Below, in pieces: positions 37,959 to 46,514 of a stretch of 64,000 bases of DNA. The notes under the pieces were generated by a model. It was not told where the DNA came from and made no database searches. It saw only the letters and a program-made list of their open reading frames with translations. The stretch lies in the NCBI RefSeq assembly GCF_900143695.1, contig NZ_FRFE01000012.1, positions 1-64,000 of the forward strand. Direction: 5' to 3'. The translations under genes were made by a program, and so were the position numbers. How positions within the stretch are numbered: the first letter of the stretch is position 1; each line of letters opens with the position of its first letter. Origin of the DNA: Desulfopila aestuarii DSM 18488 (lineage in GTDB: Bacteria; Desulfobacterota; Desulfobulbia; Desulfobulbales; Desulfocapsaceae).

Positions 37959-38405
37959 TCAGGTCAATGGCATCGGCAACTTCAGGTTAAAGCTCTTGTA
38001 GACCACAAAACTCTCCACCGACTGGACCTTGTCAATGGTCGAGACTTCGTCAGTATAAAAACGGAGCATAGTGAAATCCCTGGTTAGGAGAACGGTGACG
38101 ATCAGGTCGTAGCGGCCTGTGACAACGCAAACCGAGGTAACACCTTTCAGCTTGCTGAACTCCTCACCCTTTTTCACCAGGTCCATGTCCTTGACCTTGA
38201 CCCCAACCAGCACAACTCCAAGATCGGGGATCGCTTCCGGGTCCACCAGACCGGCGATATCGAGAACTCCCTCGTCCGTCAGCTTTTTCACCCGGGTTCG
38301 CACCGTACCCTCGGAAACCCCGAGATCGTCGGCAATTTTTTTAAACGGAACCCGTCCGTCTTTTAAATGGCGAATGATAGCCAGATTGATTTCATCGATA
38401 TACAT
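37959..38405 (-). CDS. Lrp/AsnC family transcriptional regulator
   Basis: Predicted 148-aa regulator with an N-terminal winged helix-turn-helix (IRHLKDGRVPFKKIADDLGV then SEGTVRTRVKKLTDEGVL) and a C-terminal RAM/ACT-like domain that binds amino acids in this family (GVVLVGVKVKDMDLVKKG to the end). It lies directly upstream of gcvT on the same strand. Lrp proteins often regulate gcv genes and respond to glycine or leucine, so control of the downstream operon is likely. AGAGGTC precedes the ATG. The region upstream (38406-38943) should contain the promoter. Confidence 0.9.
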   Translation of the reverse strand: MYIDEINLAIIRHLKDGRVPFKKIADDLGVSEGTVRTRVKKLTDEGVLDIAGLVDPEAIPDLGVVLVGVKVKDMDLVKKGEEFSKLKGVTSVCVVTGRYDLIVTVLLTRDFTMLRFYTDEVSTIDKVQSVESFVVYKSFNLKLPMPLT

Positions 38406-38943
38406 GGCGACCTCTAGAACATCTATTCGAGCAGTTACACATCAAGAGCCAACTCCTGCAAATGCCAAACGGAACAATGGATTACACAAGAATATATGCC
38501 AGACATGCCCTACACAACTTATGCTTTCTAAAAAATATTACGGTAAACTGAAGATACTGTCAACTCAAAGCATATATTTTTACGGATTACGCAGTATTTT
38601 GCTGCATTTTCTGTAGCTATCTACAGGCACTCGTAATTTTTCCCGTGTATCTTCAAATAAATGTGCGAGTACCACAATTCGAGTCACCTGAACCCCGCTC
38701 GCTAATCTTTACAACGCGCAATCAGGACGATGCGTAAAATCGGAAAAAAAACAAAAAAGGCCGGGGCAAACCGAACCTCATTCGGTAGGAAGTTTAATGG
38801 CCGGGAAATTGCGTCGCACAAGCTGCTGCACTCAATTAGCGGATATCTTTCACCTGTGTAGCATTTTTTTACAGATCATGGACTAATATACTTTCTTACA
38901 TATTGAAAAAATTTCAGCGAGCCTGTATCTCTTAAGGCCTTGC
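38406..38943. other. Intergenic between the lrp-type gene and tRNA-Ser
   Basis: About 540 bases without a gene. It must carry the promoter of the lrp-gcv operon on the minus strand and that of tRNA-Ser on the plus strand. A GC-rich hairpin at 38757-38805 is listed separately. I see no glycine riboswitch consensus. Confidence 0.5.
38757..38805. other. Conserved-looking hairpin of unknown type
   Basis: GGCC (38759-38762) and GGCC (38799-38802) can pair around a 6-bp hairpin ACCGAA-CCTCA-TTCGGT (38770-38786). The neighbouring GGGGCAAACC and GGTAGGAAG recall parts of cyclic-di-GMP-I riboswitches, but the rest of that consensus is missing. It is a structured element at most. Strand and role are unknown. 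Confidence 0.25.
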
Positions 38944-39033
38944 GGAGAAGTGCCGGAGCGGCTGAACGGGACGGTCTCGAAAACCGTTGTGGGGGTGACT
39001 CCACCCAGGGTTCAAATCCCTGCTTCTCCGCCA
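38944..39033 (+). tRNA. tRNA-Ser (CGA)
   Basis: A complete type II tRNA of 90 bases with encoded CCA. The acceptor GGAGAAG pairs with CTTCTCC. The anticodon stem ACGGT / ACCGT encloses CTCGAAA with anticodon CGA at 38978-38980. There is a long variable arm GTGGGGGTGACTCCAC and a T arm GGG-TTCAAAT-CCC. It serves serine UCG codons. Its 3' end is the attachment site of the relic island that follows. Confidence 0.97.
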
Positions 39034-39034
39034 A
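39015..39034 (+). repeat. att site, left copy (in tRNA-Ser 3' end)
   Basis: A 20-base sequence, AATCCCTGCTTCTCCGCCAA, shared exactly with 41339-41358. It overlaps the T arm, acceptor and CCA of tRNA-Ser. Confidence 0.8.
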
Positions 39035-39135
39035 TTCTATCGATATCATTGAGATATATATCCAACATCGATACCCACGAACCTGTCTTTATCCACTCAC
39101 GTTATCCACAAGATGACCAACGAGAGGACTAAAAG

Positions 39136-39882
39136 ATGGGCTTTTCCGTTTCTACCCCTTCCTACCTGTACCAGACCCCTTCCGGAGACATCTTCAGATT
39201 ACGCATTCCGATTGACCTGCAATCCGTTGTCGGCAAGAGAGAGTTCAGGTATTCTCTCCGCTCTGGAATTTTACGAGTGGCAAAGCATCGGGCCCGATGC
39301 ATCGCCTCATACATTCATCAACTGTTCGTGAAGGTACTCATTAGCATGGCAGAGTTTTCGAAAGAACTGATAGACCAGCTTGTCCGTGAGTACATCAAGC
39401 AAACGCTTGAGGATGACGAGAAGTGCAGGGCATTGGGTCAACACACCATGAGTAACCTCTATGTCACTGGTGACAGTGCCATGGACGATAAGGAAGCAGA
39501 GTCTCTTAACATCTCTGTGAAGAGGTGGCTGTGGAACAAAGACCATTCCTTTTTGCACCCGGTGGCCAACACGATGCTTGCCAAGTATGACATCGATATT
39601 GACCCGGAGAGTGACTCTTACAAGTCCCTGAGCCGAGAACTCATGGTTGGCTTCCAGTCGATTCTCAACGTCAGAATCAAGCGTTCACAGGGTGACTATT
39701 CCGTCTCCGACCAGGAGTTGATACCGGCTTTGAGGGAAGAGCAGGTTTCTCCAAAAGTGGCGACACCAGTTGTTCAAGCAAAGGAGACGGTGGCCCTCAA
39801 GTTTACTGAGGTAGTGGAAAAGTATGTAGAGCACTCGCACTTTCATCGATATACTTACTCAGATTTTTTGTCAAAAAAATGA
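39136..39882 (+). pseudogene. Truncated integrase, N-terminal part only
   Basis: An open frame of 248 codons starting at an ATG with AGAGGA upstream. Residues 1-60 match the N-terminal domain of tRNA-site integrases (YLYQTPSGDIFRLRIPIDLQ, then VVGKREFRYSLRSG, cf. DUF6538). A helical linker follows, ending at KFTEVVEKYVEHSHF, where intact members would begin the core-binding and catalytic domains. The Arg-His-Arg-His-Tyr catalytic part is absent, so it cannot recombine DNA. It lies 100 bases after tRNA-Ser and inside the att repeats, and is what remains of the element's integrase. Confidence 0.75.
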
Positions 39883-40288
39883 GAGGTAATCACCCGACAT
39901 GAAATGGAAATTGCTAACAAACCGTCTTCAGCTGTGGACGATTTTGTATAGCCTATCTTTTTGATTGCTCAAGTTGACGAAGTTTGCCAGAAGATTGACA
40001 AGTGTTAAGATATGAGTGTGCTGCGAGTTAGGAATGAAGGGGTTCTGCTATGCTAAAAATTCACAAAAACGGCATGTTACATATTTGTAGATGAGCGCTA
40101 ATAATCTGAAATACCATTGGTTTTGTCTCTTGTAAGGAATTTCCCTACACAGAACTCCGTATATTCGCCTATTGTCATCTTAACCATCGCATGTTAGGTG
40201 ACTTTTTATAACTGTCATTTCTGGTTGTCTTTAGTTATTCCATTCATGAATGGGCCGATATAAGGTCATTACTAAATGAGGTGAAGCC
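39883..40288. other. Relic island, no gene seen
   Basis: About 400 AT-rich bases after the broken integrase. I find no continuation of its catalytic domain in any frame. Confidence 0.4.
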
Positions 40289-40444
40289 ATGGATCAAATA
40301 AGTCAGTTGATTGTGTTGTTCTGGTTACTACCTGTCCTGCTCCAAATACTCCTTCCTTTAGCAATATTCATACTTTACCTTCCAAAGCTGTTCATTGGCG
40401 CAACCTTCAGTGTCCTTAGCCCTGAGCCTGCATCCTCCAGATGA
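40289..40444 (+). CDS. 51-aa predicted membrane protein in relic island
   Basis: A short frame with GAGGTG before the ATG. The product has MDQISQL, one or two strongly hydrophobic stretches (LIVLFWLLPVLLQILLPLAI and following) and a Ser/Pro-rich tail ending SSR. It is a probable small membrane protein carried by the island. It resembles no family I know, and its size is compatible with a toxin-type or regulatory membrane peptide. Confidence 0.45.
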   Translation: MDQISQLIVLFWLLPVLLQILLPLAIFILYLPKLFIGATFSVLSPEPASSR

Positions 40445-40607
40445 CAAAAGCCGCAAGAGATAGAAGAACCAGAAGTTAATACTGCCATATCAACCTCATG
40501 TTCTTCTTAGGGGAAGGGTCTGCCTTTGATCCTTCCTCTTTTTATAATTCCAACACTGCCTATGATGGCATTTTCTCATAGGTGAGAATCAGGTGGTACT
40601 TCACTTT

Positions 40608-40850
40608 ATGAAACAGCTAATTGGACAATTCGAGGTTACTTCTTTAGCACACCATAACCAAAAGGTAATAGTATTCCAGGACATTATTGCAGATGAGAGT
40701 GGGGTGGTCGTTTCGGCACGTAAGGTTTTTACACTTAACACTGAAGATGGTGAAGAGGTGAATCGCACCAGCGATCCACGAATATTCTTAAAAGAAGACG
40801 GGACCGTGCTCAAAAAGGTAGGTTACTTTAAGATCACCGAAAACTTTTGA
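40608..40850 (+). CDS. Small conserved protein, paralog of 4457-4690
   Basis: Predicted 80-aa soluble protein. The start at 40608 is chosen because AGGTGG lies 11 bases upstream and because it aligns with the start of its paralog at 4457. Shared features are MKQLIGQFEV, a basic-aromatic segment (SARKVFTLNTEDGEEV) and P-RIFLKEDGTVLKKVG near the end. It is inside the 2.3-kb tRNA-Ser island while its paralog lies near the tRNA-Pro att site, so this family may travel with integrative elements. Function is unknown. A beta-rich small barrel is plausible from the strand pattern. Confidence 0.6.
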   Translation: MKQLIGQFEVTSLAHHNQKVIVFQDIIADESGVVVSARKVFTLNTEDGEEVNRTSDPRIFLKEDGTVLKKVGYFKITENF

Positions 40851-41338
40851 ACGTTATCAGCATTGAGTAAGAAATGGAAAACCCGATTTAATCCAATGTG
40901 GTTTATGACCGTTCCGATCAAGTCTTGAATCCGGCGTTGAGACCGTGTACAAATTGTCCCAGAACTTTGCCACAAAGAATGAATAAAAACTGGCAAATCC
41001 TTCAGCCGACTTTAGACAGGCGAGACCGTAGTGCACTGTATTTACTGAAATTGTATAGGTTTTTGACAACATGGAGTTTTCATTTGGTTGCTTTCCATTG
41101 CACTTCCGTCACACCGTTCAGATGCTCCCCCCCCAGCCCCCAACCGCCAAAGAAGTTTGTATCATCCGCTCCATTCCCCGTTCTCAAAGCAACCATTCTC
41201 AGCCACAAAAATGACGTGCAGAAGCCTTGTGCATGAGGTATTTCTTTATCCACAAGCTTTATCCACACGTGCAGCGGGTAAATGCAGGATGTCGCACAAT
41301 AACAGTGAGATGCGAGAAGGCAAAGAGCCGAATGCTCT

Positions 41339-41358
41339 AATCCCTGCTTCTCCGCCAA
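41339..41358 (+). repeat. att site, right copy
   Basis: An exact 20-base copy of the tRNA-Ser 3' end at 39015-39034. The bases left of it do not continue the tRNA, so this is the distal end of the integrated element, which measures about 2.3 kb between copies. Confidence 0.8.
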
Positions 41359-41393
41359 ATCAAGATTCAGAGAAATCCAACAAAGACCACAAA

Positions 41394-41421
41394 AACCGCA
41401 CTCATCCATGAGTTGCGGGTT
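41394..41421 (+). terminator. Probable displaced tRNA-Ser terminator
   Basis: CCGCACTCAT pairs with ATGAGTTGCGG (one bulged base), flanked by AAAA and by GGGTTTCTT. It stands 36 bases after the right att copy, just where the tRNA-Ser terminator would be after insertion of an element at the tRNA 3' end. Confidence 0.6.
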
Positions 41422-41886
41422 TCTTATTTCCCTCTCCACCCAACACTGTCCTTTCTCCATCGCATCGGATTTCATTTAAACAGGTTCATCATCCCCGATA
41501 ACCGTCTCCATCCTCCATTGTATCTCCCTGATGAATTGAGCAGCAACCTACGCGGAGGAGTTCTTTCTGATTTTGCTTCAGGTGACCAATAACCGCCCAC
41601 CGAGTACCACAACGTGTTGTATTGAAACGATACATTGGTGTTAATTTGGTAACATAGGTTACATAACGATAGGAATTTCCGATTAAATGCATTGCATCTA
41701 TCACATTAATGAGGTTGATATTTATTTAATAATACTATAAACGGTATCGGATTGATCTATTTATCAAAATTGCACTGTACCAATAAGAGTGTCGTGCATT
41801 TGTTATGTTTTTTCAGTGAAAGATGAGAGCAAAATTGCTGCAGGCTATCGGCAGCAGTTGGTGTGAGTATAAGCAAAATACGAGGC

Positions 41887-42648
41887 ATGGCTGAGATGAG
41901 GTTTGCGGGGATAGATATTGGATCACGGGCGATAAAGCTGGTGGTTGTTGATAGCGCAGGCAAAATTCTGCTCAAAAGGATTGCGGATACCGGTTTCGAT
42001 CCGATGGAAGAAGTGAAAAAAATTATGAATGATGCCAGGCCGGATCATACTATCGCCACCGGCTATGGCAGAAACCTTTTCGAACTTGTTTTTGAAGCAC
42101 AGACCGTAACCGAGATCAAGGCCCATGCCAGGGGCGCTCTGGTGCTCTTTCCCCAAGCCCTCGCCGTACTGGATATAGGTGGCCAGGACAGCAAAGCCAT
42201 TTCGTTGTTTGAAAGCGGCAAAGTAAAAAAATTTGAAATGAATGATCGTTGCGCTGCCGGTACCGGGAAATTCCTGGAGATCATGGCGAAAAATTTGGGC
42301 TTTGCCATCGAGACATTTGGCGACCAAGCGTTAGGAGCTAAAAAAGACGTTAACATTTCAAGCATGTGCACAGTATTTGCCGAATCTGAAGTGACGTCGT
42401 TGATCGCCAAGGGACAGGATCGCAGAGAAATTGCTCTAGGATTGCATAGCAGTGTTGCCCGAAGGGCCGTGAGCATGATCAACCGGGTCGCACCCGAGGG
42501 GGAGGTAGTATTTACCGGTGGTGTTGCCAGAAATTCCTGCATGCAATCCCTGCTGGCTAAGAAATTGAACCGTGTAGTGCATGTGCCTGAGGAACCACAA
42601 TTTGTCGGGGCCTTTGGTGCAGCATTACTGTCCTCTGAGATGCCCTGA
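41887..42648 (+). CDS. ASKHA ATPase, 2-hydroxyacyl-CoA dehydratase activase type
   Basis: Predicted 253-aa ATP-dependent electron activator of the BadF/BadG/HgdC family. In this family, ATP hydrolysis drives an electron from a 4Fe-4S cluster to a low-potential partner. Nucleotide motifs are FAGIDIGSRAIKLVVVD at the N-terminus, LDIGGQDSKAI near 95 and VFTGGVARN near 210. The bridging cluster Cys residues are in NDRCAAGTGKFLE and SSMCTVFAESEV. It precedes a double-cubane-cluster protein gene by 69 bases. This pair matches E. coli YjiL/YjiM and the double-cubane protein/reductase pair. The start is not certain: an in-frame ATG nine bases later is possible. Confidence 0.88.
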   Translation: MAEMRFAGIDIGSRAIKLVVVDSAGKILLKRIADTGFDPMEEVKKIMNDARPDHTIATGYGRNLFELVFEAQTVTEIKAHARGALVLFPQALAVLDIGGQDSKAISLFESGKVKKFEMNDRCAAGTGKFLEIMAKNLGFAIETFGDQALGAKKDVNISSMCTVFAESEVTSLIAKGQDRREIALGLHSSVARRAVSMINRVAPEGEVVFTGGVARNSCMQSLLAKKLNRVVHVPEEPQFVGAFGAALLSSEMP

Positions 42649-42717
42649 ACCACCTTTTAAGAAAATAAGGAATAGCGATATTCCCTGTAAGATAACAGCA
42701 ATACAAGAGAGTTAAAT

Positions 42718-43875
42718 ATGGATCCTCAACCGTTATTCGACGATCAATATGCAGGAGTTCCTGCAAAACGAGTACTCCATTATATCGAGTCTAAACGGGA
42801 GAAGGGATATCCCGTGGTCGGGATTTACTGTGGCTATGCTCCTATTGAACTCATCCAGGCAATGGGTCTCATCCCGGCCGTCCTGTGTGCTTTTTCAAAA
42901 GCTCCCATCGCCAGTGCAGAAACTGTGCTGCCGGCGAACCTCTGTCCACTCATAAAATCAAGCTATGGCTTCATTCTAGAAGGTACCTGTCCATTCTTTG
43001 CTATGAGTGAGGCCGTTATTGCCGAGACGACCTGTGACGGCAAGAAAAAGATGTTTGAGCTTGCGGCAGAGATAAAACCAATGCATGTGATGGACCTGCC
43101 CCAGCTGGCTGATGAGCCTGAAGCCTTAGAGAACTGGACCGTCATGATCCGTAAGCTTCAGTGCTTTCTGGAAAAAACATTTGATCGAAAAATCAGCGAT
43201 GAAGCTCTCCAAATTTCCATCAGCAACGCCAATAAAAAGAACCGCGCAATGCGAAAATTTTTCGAATATGCCGCCATGCATCCTCCCCTGATAAGCTGGC
43301 AGGAAATGTATGATATCGGTTTCCTGGCATTGCCGGCAACGGCCGAGGAGATGGAGCCTATCCTGGAAACGGTGATGGCAAAATTGGAGCAACGAGCAGA
43401 GAACGGTATCCATTTCGGTACTGCTAAGATGCCACGAGTATTGGTTTCCGGTTGTCCCGTCGGTGGAGATGCCTTGAAGATATTCAGGATAATTGAAGAG
43501 GCCGGGGGGTTGGTGGTTGTCCCTGACGCCTGTACCGGTATCAAGGGCTTTGTAGGGGAAATTGAAGAGAATAGCGATGATCCGGTAAAAGCTCTTGCAA
43601 AACGCTATCTGGAAGTCCCCTGCGCGTGCATGACCCCCAATAACAGGCGCCTTACGGCGCTCTCAGATCTGATCGAACAGTTTAAACCTGATGCCGTTGT
43701 CGATTTTGTGCTGACAGCCTGTCACTCATATAATGTCGAGTCCTACAAGGTTGGGCGTCATGTAACTAACACCCACGGCTTGCCCTATCTGAAAATTGAA
43801 TCCGATTATTCCGACAATGACGAGGGGCAGATACGAACCAAGGTTGAGGCGCTATTGGAAATGGTATCAAGATAA
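42718..43875 (+). CDS. Double-cubane-cluster reductase (HgdB/YjiM family), copy 1
   Basis: Predicted 385-aa protein of the 2-hydroxyacyl-CoA dehydratase D-component superfamily, the single-subunit YjiM-like branch whose studied members hold an [8Fe-9S] double-cubane cluster. Candidate cluster cysteines are in ANLCPLIKSSYGF, GTCPFF and AETTCDGKKKM (residues about 75-120), with further Cys in VSGCPVGG and DACTGIKGF. It should receive electrons from the preceding activase and reduce a small molecule. Its substrate is unknown. It is the first of two such genes in the cluster, the other being at 50138. It lies 54 bases before the MerB-like gene. Confidence 0.88.
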   Translation: MDPQPLFDDQYAGVPAKRVLHYIESKREKGYPVVGIYCGYAPIELIQAMGLIPAVLCAFSKAPIASAETVLPANLCPLIKSSYGFILEGTCPFFAMSEAVIAETTCDGKKKMFELAAEIKPMHVMDLPQLADEPEALENWTVMIRKLQCFLEKTFDRKISDEALQISISNANKKNRAMRKFFEYAAMHPPLISWQEMYDIGFLALPATAEEMEPILETVMAKLEQRAENGIHFGTAKMPRVLVSGCPVGGDALKIFRIIEEAGGLVVVPDACTGIKGFVGEIEENSDDPVKALAKRYLEVPCACMTPNNRRLTALSDLIEQFKPDAVVDFVLTACHSYNVESYKVGRHVTNTHGLPYLKIESDYSDNDEGQIRTKVEALLEMVSR

Positions 43876-43929
43876 CAGTCTCAAAATATACCTACAGTCA
43901 ACTACCATCACATACCAGAGGAGCTGGAA

Positions 43930-44580
43930 ATGTCAGATAAGGTAACTATTGCTCTTGATCGTCTGATTAACGTACTGCCATTAAAGGCAAAACAGGAGAA
44001 TTGCGGGCCTGAGATTAAAGGTCTGCACCAGGCTGTTTTACGCTCTTTTGTCGACAATGGGCGCATTCTTACCAGAGAGGAAATGGCAGAGCGTACTTCC
44101 GATCTAGAAAATGCTGTACGTGTTTTAAAAGACAATGACATGGTCGTGTTTGATGATCAGGGAACGCCCATAGGCGCCTATCCTTTCACCATGGAGCAGC
44201 GGGAACACAAGGTGCGAATCAATGGTTTTGAAGTGCATGCCATGTGCGCACTCGATGCCCTGTCGGTCAGCTCAATGTTTCAAATCGACACCCTGATTTC
44301 CTCCAAATGCAGGGTTACCGGCGCACCGGTGCAAGTTCAACAGTCCCCCACAAAAATAGAAAATATCGAAGAGGTGAAGGATGTACGTTTCGGTATCGCC
44401 TGGGGTGCCGTGAGCTCCTGTTCCTGTTGTGCAAACAGCCTCTGCATGGAGATGATGTTTCTCAAAGATAAGGAGACTGCAGACAAGTGGTTACAGGAAG
44501 ATTCCGTCAATCGGGAAGTGTTTGATCTGCACGAAGCTGTCGAATTCGGATCCAGGTTTTTCACCCCGCTTATGAATTGA
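43930..44580 (+). CDS. saoL: MerB-like organometal lyase (SaoL-like)
   Basis: Predicted 216-aa homolog of organomercurial lyase MerB, which protonolyses carbon-metal bonds. A helical N-terminal domain (to about 75) is followed by the MerB fold with YPFTMEQREHKVRINGFE and HAMCALDALSV, containing the Cys and Asp equivalent to Cys96/Asp99 of MerB. The equivalent of MerB Cys159 lies in a Cys-rich segment SSCSCCANSLC, richer in Cys than MerB itself. No merA, merT, merP or merR is near. Instead the neighbours are those of the SAO gene set (recalled NCBIfam names), for which MerB-like SaoL is the marker. GAGGAG precedes the ATG. Substrate metal is unknown. Confidence 0.82.
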   Translation: MSDKVTIALDRLINVLPLKAKQENCGPEIKGLHQAVLRSFVDNGRILTREEMAERTSDLENAVRVLKDNDMVVFDDQGTPIGAYPFTMEQREHKVRINGFEVHAMCALDALSVSSMFQIDTLISSKCRVTGAPVQVQQSPTKIENIEEVKDVRFGIAWGAVSSCSCCANSLCMEMMFLKDKETADKWLQEDSVNREVFDLHEAVEFGSRFFTPLMN

Positions 44581-44649
44581 AATAGGGATAGCAGGCTGAT
44601 CCTTCCAGCACCATAGCAGACTGATAAAGTGAATAGAAAAGGAAAGAAC

Positions 44650-44904
44650 ATGAGTAAAGTCACCGTGGAATTCATCAATACCTGCGCGTGTTGCGACGAG
44701 CATGGAGAAAGCATAAAAGAGATTGCGGCCAAGTATGGAGATGCGGTTGATGTCTCACTTTACTATGCCGGTAAGGATTTTGATTACCTTAAAAAGTACG
44801 GGATGATCAGCAAAGGGACGATGATTATCAACGGTACCCGGAAATATGAGACGCTCTCAAAAGATATCATAGAAAAAGCCATTGGCGAGGCCATGCAGGG
44901 GTAG
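44650..44904 (+). CDS. saoT: Thioredoxin-like CxCC protein (SaoT-like)
   Basis: Predicted 84-aa small thioredoxin-fold protein. After a first strand (KVTVEFINT) comes CACCDEHGESI, a C-x-C-C in place of the usual CxxC, with a helix, then MISKGTMIINGTRKYETLS with the cis-Pro region replaced. The start at 44650 follows AAGGAAAG. In the recalled SAO set the thioredoxin-like (seleno)protein SaoT may carry selenocysteine at this motif; here the codons are all Cys. It lies between saoL and the permease gene with a 3-base gap to the latter. A role in passing a metal or reducing the lyase is inferred. Confidence 0.75.
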   Translation: MSKVTVEFINTCACCDEHGESIKEIAAKYGDAVDVSLYYAGKDFDYLKKYGMISKGTMIINGTRKYETLSKDIIEKAIGEAMQG

Positions 44905-44907
44905 ACC

Positions 44908-45993
44908 ATGATTCCTGGCATTCTCTCCGACATTGCCTTGACCGCCTGGGACATCCTTTCGGATGTTGCCCCCTGGCTGGTACTCAGCTTCATCGTCGCC
45001 GGTCTACTACGGCAGTTCCTTGACCCGGCCAGATTTCAAAGGGCTCTGGGCAACAAAGGGCTACCGGCAATTATTAAGGCAACCCTTTCGGGAATGCTCT
45101 TGCCCATCTGCAGTTGTGGGGTGATTCCCCTAGGGCTCGGCATGTACTATACCGGCGCCTACCTCGGGCCGACCCTGGCATTTATGGTCGCAACCCCAAT
45201 CATCAACCCGGCAGCCATCCTGCTTGCTTATGGTCTTCTTGGCCCTGAAATCGCCACTCTCTATCTTGTGGCGGGATTTCTGGTGCCGGTGGGCATAGGC
45301 GTGATCGGTAATTTGATGGCAGGTGACGAACTGCACGCTCCGGGAATGGACAGCCAGGTGGACGTCACCAGTCTTGATGGTGGTGAGCCGGTGATGCTAT
45401 GGGAGAGACTCGTGATTGGCCTGAAATGGGGGATATTTGAGCTTGGTACAATGGTCGGCAAATATATCATCCTTGGTGTTTTGCTGGCTGCTGTTCTCAT
45501 AGCGCTCATCCCGCACCATCTCATTCAGGCGTATCTGGGCGATCCCGGTTTGATCTCGATTGCTGGTATTGCGGTCATAGGTTCCGTTATCTATGTCTGC
45601 GCTGTCGGACATATCCCTTTTGTCGCAGCCCTCGTTGCTTCAGGGGCTGCTCCGGGTATTGCTATCACCTTCCTGATGACCGGAGCAGCGACAAATCTGC
45701 CAGAGTTGATCAGCATCTATAAAATGATCGGCAAGAGGACTGTCCTTATCTACAGTTCTTTTGTAGTCACCTGCTCTGTATTCATTGGCTGGTTGGCTAA
45801 TCAACTGCTATTGCCTGATTTTGTACCGTTCTACAACCTCGATAAGGGCAAACAGGCCATTGGACTTGCCAATATGTTGATTGTCTCGGTGCCTGATGAG
45901 CTACAGACACTTTGCTCGATAGTCATTGTGTTGCTCTTTTTCAGGGCTTACCGACCGCTATTTACCACGTGCTTAAAGAGAGTTACGGCATGA
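44908..45993 (+). CDS. saoE: DUF318/ArsP-type permease, efflux (SaoE-like)
   Basis: Predicted 361-aa inner-membrane permease with about nine hydrophobic helices. The signature GMLLPICSCGVIPLGLGMYY near residue 65 (Cys-Ser-Cys) and ATPIINPAAILLAY identify the DUF318/YraQ/ArsP family. The family includes ArsP, an exporter of trivalent organoarsenicals, and the SO_0444 metal exporter. A second part near GHIPFVAALVASGAAPGIA and FLMTGAATNLPE repeats the fold. It begins three bases after the thioredoxin-like gene and shares ATGA with the next gene, so it is translationally linked to both. Export of the inorganic or organometallic product of the lyase is a reasonable inference. The metal is unknown. 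Confidence 0.82.
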   Translation: MIPGILSDIALTAWDILSDVAPWLVLSFIVAGLLRQFLDPARFQRALGNKGLPAIIKATLSGMLLPICSCGVIPLGLGMYYTGAYLGPTLAFMVATPIINPAAILLAYGLLGPEIATLYLVAGFLVPVGIGVIGNLMAGDELHAPGMDSQVDVTSLDGGEPVMLWERLVIGLKWGIFELGTMVGKYIILGVLLAAVLIALIPHHLIQAYLGDPGLISIAGIAVIGSVIYVCAVGHIPFVAALVASGAAPGIAITFLMTGAATNLPELISIYKMIGKRTVLIYSSFVVTCSVFIGWLANQLLLPDFVPFYNLDKGKQAIGLANMLIVSVPDELQTLCSIVIVLLFFRAYRPLFTTCLKRVTA

Positions 45994-46472
45994 TACAGGT
46001 ACACAGCACGATACTGTTGCTTTTGATATGCCTGTTTTTGTGGGGATGTGGAGGGGATGACCGGTCTGGCACTGAGGTCGGGGATCAGCGGAATTTTTCA
46101 GAAGAAGCAGCCGGTAAACTCCCGCTTCTCTCACATTTTTTAAAGCTTCATCCTGATCGTGTCATTCTCAAATACGCTGAGGCAGATCTGGATGACGATG
46201 GTCGAAAAGATATAATTGTCATCTACCGGGCGGACGGAGAAAAGAACCAGATGTCGGTTATCCGTAATGTAGTCGCAGCGCCTGTGGAAACCAATCCACT
46301 TCCGGCACCGATATCGGACCAGATGATTCAGTTTCGAAACATCGATGATACGCCACCTTTGGAGTTCATACTTCAAGGCCGTAAAGGAGCCAAGGTCGGG
46401 TACGCCATTTTCAGGATTGAAGAAGGCGTACTGGTCGATCTCTTTGGAGATGGCATGGAAGATTGTTGCTGA
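45990..46472 (+). CDS. saoC: Lipoprotein ending in Cys-Cys-COOH (SaoC-like)
   Basis: Predicted 160-aa lipoprotein. The ATG at 45990 overlaps the saoE stop (ATGA), preferred over an upstream in-frame start inside saoE. The signal runs to LFLWGC, so Cys20 is the likely lipidation site. The body has ADLDDDGRKDIIVIYRADGE, an Asp-rich loop like a VCBS/EF-type repeat, and the protein ends MEDCC, with its last two residues both Cys. This is the diagnostic feature of the family I recall as Cys-Cys-COOH (seleno)protein SaoC. A C-terminal Cys pair also delivers Hg(II) in mercuric reductase. It may be a periplasmic metal relay. Confidence 0.78.
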   Translation: MIQVHSTILLLLICLFLWGCGGDDRSGTEVGDQRNFSEEAAGKLPLLSHFLKLHPDRVILKYAEADLDDDGRKDIIVIYRADGEKNQMSVIRNVVAAPVETNPLPAPISDQMIQFRNIDDTPPLEFILQGRKGAKVGYAIFRIEEGVLVDLFGDGMEDCC

Positions 46473-46514
46473 GGAAAGAGAAAATCGCAAAATGTTTTAT
46501 GAAAAGGGAATGAT

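Larger units (their letters stand above)
40851..41886. other. Island end and intergenic region
   Basis: About 1 kb with no convincing gene on either strand. It contains the right att copy (41339-41358), followed at about 41394-41421 by a hairpin and T run that is probably the original tRNA-Ser terminator. From 41700 on it is AT-rich and should contain the promoter of the SAO-like operon. Confidence 0.5.

Noticed and set aside
38757-38805. Cyclic-di-GMP-I riboswitch
   Set aside because: Only fragments of the consensus are present, so it is listed as an unassigned hairpin instead.
43930-44580. Classical mer operon
   Set aside because: A MerB-like gene is present, but merA, merR, merT and merP are absent and the neighbours are different.
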